The translations under genes and the position numbers were made by a program. This document shows positions 36,521 to 49,389 of a stretch of 64,000 bases of DNA, one piece after another. The DNA lies in contig CM046348.1 in NCBI GenBank assembly GCA_025403435.1, positions 13,072,064 through 13,136,063 on the forward strand. Direction: 5' to 3'. The first letter of the stretch is position 1, and each line of letters opens with the position of its first letter. The notes below the pieces were generated by a model. That model was not told the DNA's origin and did not search any database. It saw nothing but the letters and a program-made list of their open reading frames with translations. This DNA comes from Artocarpus heterophyllus. Taxonomy: Eukaryota; Streptophyta; Magnoliopsida; Rosales; Moraceae.

Positions 36521-36948
36521 TTTAATTTTCTCATTTGTAAAACAGTTTTATTTTCCTTTTAATCTAAATAAGCTTTTGTTAGGACTGATAACTTGTTTAA
36601 CATCATTAATCACTGATTACCTTCGAGTAAAGACCCTTGTGATGCTTGATTTTTCTTAGGTGAGAGTTTATTAGGGTGTTTAGGTGAGTAGTTTAATCAT
36701 TCGTTTAGAGTTGAGAACTATAACATATTAGAGCTTTAATTTTCTCATTTGTAAAATAGTTTTATTTTCCTTTTAATCTAAATAAGCTCTTGTTACAACT
36801 GATAACTTATTTAACATCATTAATCACTGATTACCTTCGAGTAAAGACCCTTGTGATGCTTGATTTTTCTTAGGTTAGAGTTAATTAAGGTGTTTAGGAG
36901 AGTAGTTTAATCATTAGTTTAGGTTTGAGAACTGTAGCACATGAGAGC
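36521..36948. repeat. Tandem duplication, two 214-bp units
   Basis: 36521-36734 and 36735-36948 are near-identical, starting TTTAATTTTCTCATTTGTAAAA and sharing 'ccttcgagtaaagacccttgtg'. Each unit ends in 'agagcttt', a phrase also found in MITE family B. No coding frame crosses it. Confidence 0.85.
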
Positions 36949-37890
36949 TTTATACTATAATATGTAAGAATTTTACACTATATATAATTCAAATCATTAG
37001 TTTAAACTATTTTTTAAATACTTACGGTGCTTAATTGGTCCAATGCTCGATCTTTTAATATTTGGATGCTCTACGAATCACATAGCAGAGACCAAGTTAT
37101 AAATATATTTTTATTATGGCGAAAAATCTCATCCAACACGGACAATATCAACTATGTTTTTAATATGATTGCTATTGATATCGAGTCTAACCAGCAAAAA
37201 TATAGCAACAAAGGCAAACAACTGAAAGTTTATTTTCTCATAAAAAAACAGAGATGTTAATTTATGATATCATTTCTTTAATCTAGCTTTTTTTTTCTAG
37301 CAATAATTCTCATTCTTTATTATAAGTAAAAAAAATCACATTATTTATATATGTTTTTAGTTGCGTAACAAAATTTCAACAGAACTTGACGTGGTTTCAT
37401 CAAAATAAATAGAATGGAAAGTACACGCAATAAGAATGGAAATTCAGGTTCCATGAGTTCCTTGATTTTGTACAAAAAAAAAAGCATTAATCCTTATATT
37501 CCACCGTCAATAATCCTTAAATTCCACCGTCAATGACAGAGAAAGTCTGAACCGCGATCTGTCTATAATGGATGATAAACAAGTACTTTTTTCATTTAAT
37601 TTTTGGGGAATTCTTATAGCAGATAAAGTAATATTATACCACCGGTGAAGTTATGACTATTGGATTAACTTTTGATAATTTAATCTACGACTATCCACCT
37701 TAAAAAATTACAACGCACGATACAAAGCTGCATATTTTTAGTCTTAGATCAGACTGTTAAATAGTTAATTCAATTGATAAAACAACATGATTCATTAGTG
37801 GTGCAAATTACATTCTCTTCTCTAATTTTATTAAAAGAAATTACTTTTTTTTTCTCGTTTTCTTTATTTTTGCCATTTGATTTTCACTAA

Positions 37891-38378
37891 GCCTCTGCTT
37901 GGTAGGAGGGAAAGGACATAGAAAGAAAAAGAAAATTATAAAGAATAGAAAATTAAAAGGAAAGAAATATTTTAGTTTTCTTTTTAATTGTTTGGTATGA
38001 CAAAGATGAAAGAAAATGAATTTACCTTCACTTGTTTGGTATTAGAAGTAAAACCAAAAGGATAGAAAAATTATAATAATTGCAATTACTTTTTTGCCTA
38101 AATAATTTTATCTAAAACATTAAATTTTTTTCTTTAGTGTAGTTTGAATGGATAATCTAGTAATTTTACCCTATTTAAATAATTGTAACTTTGCCTATCG
38201 TAAAACCCATCCACTTTTAGAAGAAAAAAATGAGAGGACCCACCTAATAGTTTTTCCTTCCTATTTTCCTTTCCATCCAATCTTCTCTCCTACCAAACAT
38301 CTCAATGTATAAATTTCCATCCTAAAATCTCTCCAACATTTTCTTTTCTTTTACTTTTCAATCGTACCAAACATAGGG
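37891..38378. mobile_element. Tourist-like MITE with TAA duplication
   Basis: Direct TAA repeats (37888-37890 and 38379-38381) flank inverted ends: GCCTCTGCTTGGTA on the left and CCCTATGTTTGGTA as the reverse complement of the right. A 3-bp TWA duplication with GG/CTNTGTTTGG-type ends is the signature of PIF/Harbinger MITEs. The 488-bp interior is A-rich and non-coding. Confidence 0.7.
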
Positions 38379-38502
38379 TAAAACAATAAAAAAAATTATT
38401 AGAATGAACAATCTTTTGTGTTGTAAAAGATTTATCATCACAAATTACCTAATTAGGTGCTAAGGTTTGAACTATATGTGTTCTTGAGTTTAGAATTTAA
38501 AA

Positions 38503-39399
38503 TAGTGATGCAAGAACGGGCCAACTTGGCCCAGCCTGGCCCGTTCTCTTTAGGCCTATACGGGCCGCGGGCCGGGCCGGCCGGGCCCATATTAGAATTT
38601 TCTTGGCCTGGCCCGGCCTGTGGGCCAATTTTACATGGGCCATGTCGGGTCATGCCGTAGGCCTTGAATGGATAGGCCCATCTAAGCATGTAATTTTTAA
38701 TTTTTAATTTTTAATTTTTTAAACAAGTTAACAAATATAAAAGTTTGAATAGTCAAGGGAAATATAAAAAAGAATATTTTATTTACGATTGCCTCATAAA
38801 AAATCTTTCCAAGGAAACCCCAGCGGGACAAAACCTTGCTTTTGTTTTTTAAAAGCAAAGTATGCCTAGAAGAAAAAAATAAAAAAAAATAAAAAGAAAA
38901 GAAAAGAAAAGAAAAAGATCTTGCTAGGCCTATTGTAACATGATATGTAAGGCATTGTCTCAGCTTTGCTTCTTAGAATAAGTAAAGCATGCCTATAAGC
39001 AAAAAAAAAGAAGCTATAATATGATGTGTGAGGCCTTTTATTGGAGAATGCCATACTCAGCTATGTTCACCCATAAATGAACATAGAAAAATATATCTAA
39101 AGATATATATATATAAAATTGGGCCACAATGGGCCTTCGGTGGGCTGGCCCATTGTGGGCTTACACGGGCCTTACATGGCACGGGATGGGCCGGCCCATT
39201 ATAGGTCTAAACGGCCCAGCCCGGCCCATGATTTTCATGGCTGGCCCATGGGCCAACATATATTGGCTCAGCCCAGCCAATCAATATTTATACGCCGGGC
39301 TGGACCGTGAATAGTGTCAGATCGTGCTAGCCCGGCCAATCATTATAACAGGACGGGCTCGGGCCGGCCCACGTGCCCTGGCCCATTGTTGCATCTCTA
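38503..39399. mobile_element. Non-autonomous hAT transposon (897 bp)
   Basis: A perfect 8-bp duplication ATTTAAAA (38495-38502 and 39400-39407) flanks inverted ends TAGTGATGCAAGAACGGGCC and TAGAGATGCAACAATGGGCC (reverse complement of right). Eight bp and TAGNGATGNAA-like tips identify the hAT superfamily. Both subterminal zones (about 38515-38690 and 39118-39390) are packed with GGGCC/GGCCCA motifs in both orientations, contrasting with the AT-rich core. Such subterminal arrays serve as transposase binding sites in Ac/Ds-type elements. No transposase frame is present. Confidence 0.92.
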
Positions 39400-39407
39400 A
39401 TTTAAAA

Positions 39408-40513
39408 ATGGGTAAACTTTGGAGATTGGCTTGTTTACAAATTAATGGAAATCGTAAAGTAGAAAACATGTGAAAGGAGAAATGAGTATCGGGCGGAATA
39501 GGGATGGAGATTCTCCCCCAGCCCCCGTCCCAGTCTTCACTTTTGTCCCCATACTTGTCCTCAATACTTGCGTTACGTGAGGCGGGGTGGGGAGTTCCCG
39601 TTGAGAAGACTTTTCTTATACCTTACCATTCACTTATTAAGAATTTAAAATAAAAATAATGTACACTTAAAAACATCAAATTAAATATCAAATTTTATAA
39701 CATAGCATTAATGCATATTATATATCATGAAAACAAACCAAAATCATGAAAGAAAATCCAAACTTTAAAAGTGATTAACCAAATCTCAAAGCCATATGAC
39801 ACCAAATTCTTAAAATTCCACGAACATAATTAAATTAAAGTCTTAACACTAAAATATATTTAAAAGGTTATAAACATTATTCTTCTCATTTGTTCATTCC
39901 TTCCATTCCAACTCAATTAAGGTTTTTTTTTTTATAAAAAAAATATAAATAAGATTTAAAAAATAAAAGTACATGTATCTCAGTACCTTCGTCTCCACCC
40001 CACCTTTGACTCGGGATAATAGGAGCATCCATACCCACCCTGCCCCTATTTACCTGCAAGTACTCACACCCTTCGCTGAAAATCTCATCCTAAAAAGGAT
40101 GACGGAGAATGGGAAAATAAAGATTAGAAGATTAAAAACTTAGAGAAAAATTAAGGATTCGTCTATACTTAAAAAGATATGTTTTAAAATTTAAAATTAT
40201 CTTTTGGTTTTTAGATGTTTTTAAAGAGTTTTCTCAAGAGGTTTTGTTAGATTTAAATTTGTATATTTAATCAAAGAGAAAATCATAGAGTTTACAAAGT
40301 GCAAAAACGTTGGTTTTTAGATCTTGTTTTAGGATTGTTGTAATAGACGAATATGCCGTTGCAATAGAATTGGAACATATCTTAAAAACGAATTTGATTA
40401 AACTTGAAGTGCGAACGTCTTCTAAACAGATTGTTTTATCTCCTTGTTTGAGTTTTGACTCTTTTTCTATCATTCCAATAAGCCTCTGCGTGAAGTGTGT
40501 GCCTTAGAGAGTG

Positions 40514-40550
<37 letters not shown>

Positions 40551-41565
40551 TATAGTTTTTCAGGTTTTAAAGCTTAGTTTTTTACTAAAAACCTAAGCGA
40601 CAGCCTAGGGAGAGCCTATTTGGTCTAAGGTTTTTTGTTTTAAACTTAGAAAAACATCTTCTAGGTGGATCAGAACTTCTTACTATATTCTTCAGGAGAA
40701 AAAAAAAAAAACTTTCAGAAAGAAGCCGATTTGCAGCTAAAATGGAAGTTCACAGTAGCAAGTGTTTAAGGCAAATGGTGCTCGTTGAACAAGTTGGTGA
40801 TAAATTTATTTGTTTAAGTCCGATTAGTGTCTTTAATCTTAATAACTTATTGGATTATTCAATAGATAAGCATAGCCCTATAAAGGGATTTTTCTGAGCC
40901 ATGTAAAAATTGCCTCTGTTTTTATTTTTAATTTATGTATTTGATAATTTAGTTTAATTATACCTTAATTAAATCTCGTAAAACATTAAAAAAACTGATT
41001 TTAACACAAATAAAACAAGAGAGTTGTGCAAACTGTTGCATTGTATAATATATATCTTTTCCATCTCATATGATCCTCTATTATTAGTTCTTATTGGATT
41101 ACATCTCATCCTTGCTTCTGTTGCACTTGCACCCCACTAGCAATTAGCAAGTATATAAAAGATTATATTTGACCCTTTTAATGTTCAAGTTTTTGTTCCG
41201 CACTCCACTGCAGTACCCACAATTATTTTTGGTTGATCTAATAATCCTTGTTCTATGAAACCACACTTCTTGTCATTTAAATAAACAGCATAACAGTATA
41301 TAACTAATATAAATAAAATATCTCACACATTCTCCACACTTTGCAGTTTATATATATATATATATATATATAGACATATATTTGCGCCAAAGTTATCATT
41401 ATATACTTAAATATTATTCATTAGTCTTAGATACAATCGATGACGTAAAAAAATACAACTAATTCTTGGTTATCAATCAGTTATCATGTTCAATTAAATG
41501 ATGCATCAATTAATGCTAATAAACTAAATTTAACACATATTTAAGTCATTTTTTTTTTGGTTTTA
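39408..41565. other. Intergenic DNA with TA microsatellites
   Basis: No gene is supported. It holds a (TA)n run at 40528-40554 and another at 41348-41372, separated by ordinary AT-rich sequence. Confidence 0.6.
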
Positions 41566-43410
41566 GGGCATGTGTGGCACAGTAAATGATATTGTGTTGC
41601 ATTGTATTGCATTGCATTACATTGCATTGTATTAGTGTTATACAATACATTGTTTGATTTTGCACCGTATTAATATATTGTGTTACACTATACAATATTT
41701 GTTTACTATTATATTGTATTGTATTAGTATTTAAACTTTAAATATAGTAAATTTAGGTCATGGTTTTGGGGTCGAAATTCAAGTTCGGGATCAGTGTTGA
41801 GATTCGAGACCAGGATCAAGGTCGGGATTTGAGACCAAGGTCGAGGTTAGGATTTGAGATCGGAGTTGGGGACGTGATTCAGGACTATGATTGAGATCGA
41901 GATTCGAGACCAGAGTTAAGAACGAGAAGAATATTCAAAACCAGGTTTGGGGTCAAGTTTAGGGCTGGGGTTGGAGTTGGGATTCAAAGCTAGGATCAGG
42001 GACAGGATTTGGGATCGGGGTTAAGATTCAAGATCGGGGTCTAGATTGGAGACCAATGTCGTGGTCGGCATTTATGATTCAGGACAAGGGTCGAGGTTGA
42101 AATTTAGGATTCCAGTTCAGGGTCGGGATTTCGAGCAGAGGAAGGGGTTGAGATTCGGACCAACGTAAGGGTCGGGACCGGTATCAGGGTTGAGACTAGT
42201 GTGGTCGAGATTTTAGGCTAAGGTCAGGGACGAAATATGAGACTAGGGTTAGGGTCAGGGTTAGGGTCGGGAATAAGATTTGAGACCGAGATCGAGGTTC
42301 GGATTCGGGACTGGTATCAGGGTCAGAATTTGAGATTGGGATTAAGGTTGAGGTAAGGATTTGGGGCCGGTGTCAAGGTCAAAGTAGGGGCAGGGATTTG
42401 GGACAGAGCTCGGGGTTGGGATATGAGACTTGTGTTAGGGACGGGATTCGAGGTTAGGATCGAGATCAGGACTAGTGTCAAGATCAGGATTTGAGGTCCC
42501 CATTTGGGACTAGAGTCGAGGTCAGGATTCAGGACTAGGTCTAGGTCAGGGTCGGGATTCAGGGGACCTGAACCCCAACTTGACCCTAGTATTGAATCCT
42601 TACCTTGACTTCAACCCTGGTTTAGAATGTTGACCTTTACCCCAGCCCCAAGTCTCGACCTTAGTCCCGAATCTTGACCTCGACCTTGATTCCAGATCCC
42701 AACCCCAACCATAAATCTTGAACCCACCCGAATCCTCACCTCAGTCACGAATCTTGACCCTGACCATAGCCTTCATCTAGAATCTAGACACCGACCCTCA
42801 ATCCCAACCGCGACCCTAGTCTCAAATTCTGACTTCGACCCAGACCCCGACCCTGATCCTAAATCATGACCCTGACCCCAATCTCGAATCCCGACCCTAA
42901 TCTCAATCCTGGATCTCAATCCTAACCCTGGTTCTGAATCCTGACTTAGAATCCTGACCTTGACCTTAGCCCAAAATCTCAACCTAACCCTAGTCCCAAA
43001 TCTCAACCCAAATCGTGACACATACCCCAAATCCTGACCACGGCCCTAGTCTTGAATTTCAACTTCGACCCCAACCTTAATCCTGGTCCCAAATCCCAAC
43101 CTTGAATCCCGACCTCAATCCTAAATCTTGATCTCGATCCCTAATCTCAACCTAGACCCTGGTCCCTAATCTTGACCCCAACCTTAATTCTGGCCCTAAA
43201 TCTTTACCTAGAATCTCGACCCTAACACCGGCCCTAAATCTTGACCTGACCCTAACACCGATTCTGAATCTCGACCTCGACCTTGGTCTTCAATCCTGAC
43301 CCTAACCTTGGTCCTAAATCCTGGCCTAGAATCCCGACCCTGACCCTAACTCTGGCCCCAAATCCTTGACTCGACCTAGACACCAATCCCAAATCTCGAC
43401 CCCAACCCCC
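41566..43410. mobile_element. PIF/Harbinger-like foldback element, left segment
   Basis: The element starts GGGCATGTGTGGCAC (41566-41580) after a TTA (41563-41565). Its other end, 53647-53661, reads GGACATGTTTGACAC in reverse complement and is followed by TTA. After an AT-rich zone of GTATTGTATT motifs, a degenerate minisatellite begins at about 41755. Units are about 20-30 bp, roughly GGGATTYGAGACC..GGTCAGGGTC. At about 42550 the strand polarity flips and the same units run as GACC/CCCGAATC in reverse complement to 43410. The whole would fold into a giant imperfect hairpin. Open frames here are products of the repeat. Confidence 0.72.
43406..43410. repeat. Target-site duplication CCCCC
   Basis: CCCCC before the copia element is repeated at 53090-53094 directly after it, inside the C-rich arm of the foldback element. 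This shows that the retrotransposon landed in that element. Confidence 0.75.
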
Positions 43411-45420
43411 TGTTGGAAACAAAGTGCGCAGCGGAATTTTAAAATTTTTCATCAGAGTATTTTCCAAAACACAAGTTTGACATGTTATATGTATAAATTA
43501 AACAGATCTTACTAACCTCAGTGTGCCGAAGAACCTCCGTGACCTGTGTAGAGAAGTAACGTTCCAGAAGAGCCTCAACCAACTGGTCTTCTTTGCTATT
43601 CTCTATCCACAACCGGAGTGAGTGTGGGCTCACACGTACAGCTCTTCCACCGGTGACTCTCCTTCCAACCAATAGAGAGAACCCAAAGCTAGTGTTCGTG
43701 ATTTGTGAACAAAAGCTCTCAGGGAGTTTTCAGATGCTCACTAGAAGAGTATCACTCTTAATCTCTCAAATTGATCTAAGTAAATCATTAGACTCACACC
43801 CTTTTTATACCTATTGGTCCTTGGGGTCAGTCCACTTCAGATTAGGTCTCAAAAATCGAAACAGAATCAAGTTCGGATCAATATCTGATAAGATACGCGT
43901 GAAAAATGCGTAATCTTAACTGTCGCGGTCGGCATGCCGAACTGTGTGATAGGCAGGCCGAACTTTCTGATAGGCAGGCCGAACTGCCGAGAAAAAATCT
44001 CCGCGAATCTTTTATTTTCCACCCGAGATTCTAATGGATAAAGTCTCAGTTTTGATTCAAATAGCCTAATAGAAAAGATATCTGATCAAAACAAACTTTA
44101 TCAAGATAATCTCTAAGAAAATAAATCAATTCACAATAATTCTACAAGTTTATCTTGTTCTAATTGTCCAAAATTAAAACAACCGATAAACAGACAAGAA
44201 TTATCCGAACGCCATAATTCAACAAGTTCATCTTGAACTAATTTCTTACATAATTAATTCAACCGATAAACAGACATGAATTATTTGATTCTTATAAATT
44301 TTAAACCAATCTGATAAATCCGACATAAGTCACCAATTATTGGAAAAGCACGCCGTGTCGTTACAGGATTTTGTGAGCTAGTAAAGGGGACCAAAATAGA
44401 CCTATAAAGTTCAAGCTCATGATAATTATGAAACCCAATATCCCAGATATACATTTCACAATTATCAACTCCAACGCTACTCCACTAAAAGCTTGGAGCT
44501 GCACTCTCAAACTTTATAGAATTACGAAGCTCGTGTAGCTAAGTCTCCATGACATATCATAGTGTATCGCATCCCTATATGATCATCCATAACCGGCTTA
44601 AGGTCAAGTTCTGTCTTACCTTCCCGATTATTTTTATCTTACGTTCTATTGTCTCACCATTAGAAAACTTACCATCCAAAGATAGTATACCATTCGGTTA
44701 CACCTATGTATCCAAATGGTTGAGCGCTCTAGTTTTCCAATTATAGGACAACGCATATAAGAGGATATCATTACTCCTAAAGAGGAGCTATGGATTCCAT
44801 ATCTATGAATAACAAGTCTACGCTATCAAGAGTCATGCCTCCAACGTACCGGCATGCATGCCACTATAGAGATGTGGGAGTCACCCATTGGTACATCAAA
44901 AGACACAAGTCGAGACAACGAGCCCATTATTCATCTCAGGATTAAGATACAATACAAATGATTGTCTAAAGTGAATCGATTTGCCAAGACAGAATTATTA
45001 ATCCAAATCAATTCACTTTATGTCCCGATCCAACACATCGTCACCTATGACAACGTGCCAATGTTTCTATTCACGGAGTCCAACTCCGATGGCCAAGACA
45101 AACCATCTCCCAAAAGGGATATAGACAACATAACAATCTTTACATGAATAAAGCGCCCAACTTTATTCCCTCGATTGCGGATCATATATTTTAGACCATC
45201 ACCTTAAGAGTCGTGTCTACTGCATAATCATCCCATCATATGCCCAACTCTTAAGGTTTAAACTGACAGTCTCAGACTACTGTTTGCTTATCATACATTC
45301 AACAAATATGAACGTCAAGAGGACAATATTTGGTATATATAAATGAATAAATTCTTTATTGATAAAAATGTCTCCAAAAACGTATTACATTTTTACTCCT
45401 TAGAGCATACATGTCTAACA
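43411..45420 (-). repeat. 3' LTR of the large copia element (2010 bp)
   Basis: Bounded by TGTTGG..TCTAACA (TGTTAGA..CCAACA on the element strand). It carries three 12-bp near-palindromes at 43929, 43950 and 43971, spaced 21 bp. The many short open frames inside are not genes. Confidence 0.95.
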
Positions 45421-45434
45421 ATCTCCCACTTGCA

Positions 45435-48400
45435 CTAAGTGAGTAAATACTGCAAATTTCGCATCCCCATAGCTTCCACATGCCTTTCGAAGACTCTCCC
45501 AGTAAGTGTCTTCGTAAATGGATCAGCTAAATTGTCCTCTGACGCGATCTTGCATACCGTGACATGCCCGCTCTCAACGAAGTCCTTTATCACATGATAC
45601 TTCCGATCAATATGCTTACTCTTCTTGTGAAATCTTGGTTCCTTAGCATTAGCTACCGCTGCACTGTTATCACAGTACAGTGATACCGCTTTATCCACAC
45701 CAGGAACTACCTCAAGATCCCCAAGGAACTTGCGGAGCCACACTGCTTCTTTCGAAGCATCACTAGCCGCCACATACTCGGCCTCCATCGTTGAATCCAA
45801 AGTGCAATCTTGCTTCGCACTTCTCCAACTGATGGCACCGCCACCCAGAGTAAACACAAACCCCGATGTCGATTTCCTAGAATCCAGGCAGGATTGAAAA
45901 TCTGAATCAGTGTATCCTAGAGGAGTTAAATCCTCACCAAAAACACAAGCATATACCCTCGAGTCCTTCTTAGGTACTTGAAAATATGCTTTACCGCAAC
46001 CCAATGGTTCGGTCCTGGATCCGCCTGAAATCTACTCACAATCCTGACCGCATAACTAATATCTGGTCGAGTGCAAAGCATGGCATACATGAGACTACCC
46101 ACTGCCGAAGCATAAGGTACCTTCTTCATGTATTCTCTTTCTTCATAAGACTTTGGAGAGTCTTTCTTAGAAAGAGTAATTCTAGACCTAGATGGTTGCC
46201 CACCTTTCTTGGAATCCTGCATTGCAAACCTCCTGAGAATTTTATCTATGTAGCCGGCCTGTGACAAAGCTATCATTTTGTTCTTCCTATCCCGAAAGAT
46301 CTGGATACCGAGAACAAAATTAGCCTCACCCAAGTCCTTCATGTCAAACTGCTTGGTCAACCATAATTTGACCGATGACAATGCCCCAACGTCATTGCCA
46401 ATTAGCAGAATGTCATCTACATAGAGTAGTAGAAAAACCACCTTCCCATTCTTAATGTGTTTGTAAACACATGGCTCATCCACATTTTGTGAGAACCCAT
46501 AAGTCTTGATCACATGATCAAATCTTATGTTCCAAGAACGAGAAGCCTGCTTAAGTCCATAAATAGACTTTAGCAACTTACAAACCTTACCCTCTTGACC
46601 CGTGACCTTGAACCCGTCTGGTTGTTCCATATAAATGGACTCATCAAGATAGCCATTCAGAAAAGCCGTCTTGACATCCATCTGCCAAATCTCGTAGTCG
46701 AGAGCGGCAGCTATGGACAAGAGAATCCGGATGGACTTAAGCATGGCTACAGGCGAAAAAGGTTTCCTCATAATCGATTCCTTCCTTTTGCGTATAACCC
46801 TTAGCTACCAGTCTAGCCTTAAAAGGTTTCGACCTTTCCATCCACTCCTCTTTTCCTCTTGTAGATCCACTTACTCCCTATGGGTTTTACCCCTTCGGGA
46901 AGATCCACAAGCTCCCAGACCTGATTAGTCTCCATAGACTTCATCTCAATGTTCATGGCCTCTGTCCAGAGTCTTGAATCAACATCCTCCATAGCTTCTG
47001 CGTAAGTATAAGGATCCCTGTCATGTTCATCCGGTTCAGCCAAAAAGACCTCCCCATTGAACATATACCTCTCAGGTTGACGCCCGATCCTTCCATTACG
47101 CCGAAGCCCCTGAGGTTGTTGTTCAGGTTTGTTTGGTTTTTCTACACCGATCGGAATGGTTTCGTTCGGAACCTCCGGAGTAAACGGATTACCCCTCAAC
47201 TCCTCAAGCACCACTTTGCTTTGAGGTTTAAAGTCGTTCATGTAACTCTCCTCAAGGAAAGTTGCATTAGTTGAAACCACGACTTTATTTTCCTTTGGGT
47301 TATAAAAATAACCCCCTTTAGTCCCTTTTGGATATCCTACAAACACGCAAACTTCTGAACGTGCTTCCAACTTATTCGGATCCTTAAACAGGACATGAGC
47401 TGGACATCCCCATATGCGAATATGGTTTAAGGATGTCTTCCGTCTTGTCCACAACTCGTGAGGAGTTTTAGGGACCGATTTTGAAGACACATTGTTCAAA
47501 AGATAACATGCGGTTTGTAGTGCATATCCCCAAAAGGATCAAGGCAATGATGAATAACTCATCATGGACCGAATCATGTCCAACAAAGTCCTATTCCTTC
47601 TCTCTGCTACGCCATTCTGCTGCGGAGTACCCGGCGCAGTCAAATGGGATAAAATCTCATTCTCTAACAAGTGTCCCAAGAACTCATCAGAAAGGTATTC
47701 CCCACCTCGATCAGATCGAAGTGCCTTTATGGGTCTACCCAATTGCTTTTCCACTTCAGCCCGAAACTCCCTGAACTTATCATAAGTTTCGCTTTTGTGG
47801 TGCATTAGGTACACATACCCATATCTTGAGTAATCGTCAATAAAAGTAACGAAGTACTCATACCCTCCTCGTGCCCGGATGTTCATCGGTCCGCAAACAT
47901 CACTATGCACAAGTTCTAGAACCCCTTCGGCCCTATTGCCCTTAGACCCGTATGGTCTTTTGGTCATTTTACCCTCCAAACAAGACTCACATTGAGGTAT
48001 AGATTCCACCTTTAAGTGACTTAAAGGTCCATCCCTTACCAACCTTTGAATCCTATTTAGGTTAATATGGCCAAGGCGCAAATGCTAAAGATAAGTCTTA
48101 TTAGAGTGAGAAGTTTTAAGTCTTTTTGAGTCATTATCATTTATCTCAGCATTAAGCAATAGGTCCATCTTAGGTTTGATAAAATATAGATTATTTTGCA
48201 TCCATCCAGAACAGATAAAAGATTTATTTTTACGAATCACCACTTTTTCATTAAAAGATACCACGTAGGAGTCTTTAAATAAAGAAGATACAGAAATTAA
48301 ATTCCTTTTAAATTTAGGAACATAAAAACAATCTCGCAAAATTAAACTCCTATAATTATCAAAATAAAGATGGACATCTCCCACTGCTTCCGCTGAGACC

Positions 48401-49389
48401 AAGGATCCATCGCCCATCCGAAGCGTTAAGTCTTCACGAAGTAGACTTCTCGTTTATTTGAATCCCTGCAGAGAAACACAAACATGATTAGTTGCACCGG
48501 AATCTATGACCCAAATGTCACTGGATTCCTCAACCAAACAAGTTTCTAAATATAGAAGATCACACCTACCTCCCTTGGAAAGGAAGTCCTTGCAACGCTT
48601 CTTTATATGCTCGACCTTACCACAAAAGAAGCACTTAAGCTTCTTTGGGTTCTTCTTCTTCTTCTTCTTGCTCTTGGTAGCAATAGGAATAGAAGACTTC
48701 CCACTTTTGGCCCGTTGCTTCTTTCCATTCCCAGAGTTAGGATTGGAACTAGAAGCAGCTACCATATTGGCCTCTCCACCAGCAGGAGACTCCCTGATCA
48801 GCAGTTCAAACTCTTGTAACTGTTTCATCAGTTCTGTCAAGGTCATATCCCGTCTATTGCTTAGATTAAAAGTAGCTCTAAACGGAATAAATTCCTTAGA
48901 CAGAGTCTCAAAGACCATAGTCATCTGAGTTTCAGCATCGATGTCGGCTCCATTGGTTTAAGCCTCAGCGAGGTAACCCATGACCAACATCATGTGCTCA
49001 TTTACAGATGTCCCCGGTCTCTGTCTACAGTTTAAGAGTTTTTGAAGCGCCCCTTGCCGCTTTGTTATGGCCTGGCCTCCAAACATGTCCTCAAGATTAT
49101 CCAAGATCTGCTTCGCAGTCTCATAATCCTGATGTTGAGCCTGCAGCACGTTGTTCATGCTAGCCATAACATAGCAGCGGGCCTGATCATTAGCATCTTT
49201 CCAGTGGTCGTACGCTTGGAATTGCTCATTACTTGAGTCTCCCGTAGGCTCGGGAGGACAAGGAGTTGTCAGAACATATTTCAGTTTCTTAAAGGAAAGG
49301 ACGATGTCTAGGTTCCGTTTCCAATCATTATAGTTCTCACCGGTTAATTGGTTTTTGTCAAGTATCGATGATAAAGCATTTTTAGACAT
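45435..49389 (-). pseudogene. Copia gag-pol polyprotein, disabled
   Basis: Gag starts at 49389 (MSKNALSSILDK). Domains in order: UBN2-type gag; CCHC knuckle (CFFCGKVEHIKKRC); protease with intact DSGA (WVIDSGATNH); integrase with HLRLGH, CESC, HSDVCGP and LRSDRGGEY; RT with an intact YVDD (LLLYVDDILLIG); RNase H (STMEAEYVAASDA) to the end at 45435. Four in-frame stops were seen (48960-48958, 48456-48454, 48087-48085, 47541-47539), plus three frame shifts at A/T runs near 46821-46824, 46756-46760 and 45939-45943. The catalytic motifs are intact between the breaks. Either the copy was mobilised in trans or some breaks are sequencing errors; the homopolymer shifts are the first suspects. Confidence 0.93.

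Noticed and set aside
38453..39314. Gly/Pro-rich open frames of 61-78 aa
   Set aside because: They come from the GGCCC subterminal arrays of the hAT element in several frames at once, so they are compositional artefacts.
42240..42275. Interstitial telomere-like sequence (agggttagggtcagggttaggg)
   Set aside because: Plant telomeres are TTTAGGG. This is just a local variant of the GGTC minisatellite in the foldback arm, without regular 6- or 7-bp periodicity.
42773..43467. Arg/Gly/Ser-rich open frames (85 and 71 aa) on the minus strand
   Set aside because: They are translations of the degenerate minisatellite, with no codon bias, no domain and borders set by chance stops.
43593..44746. Several 60-106 aa frames repeated near 51243-52816
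   Set aside because: They lie in the two LTRs of the copia element and are duplicated only because the LTRs are identical. LTRs do not code here.
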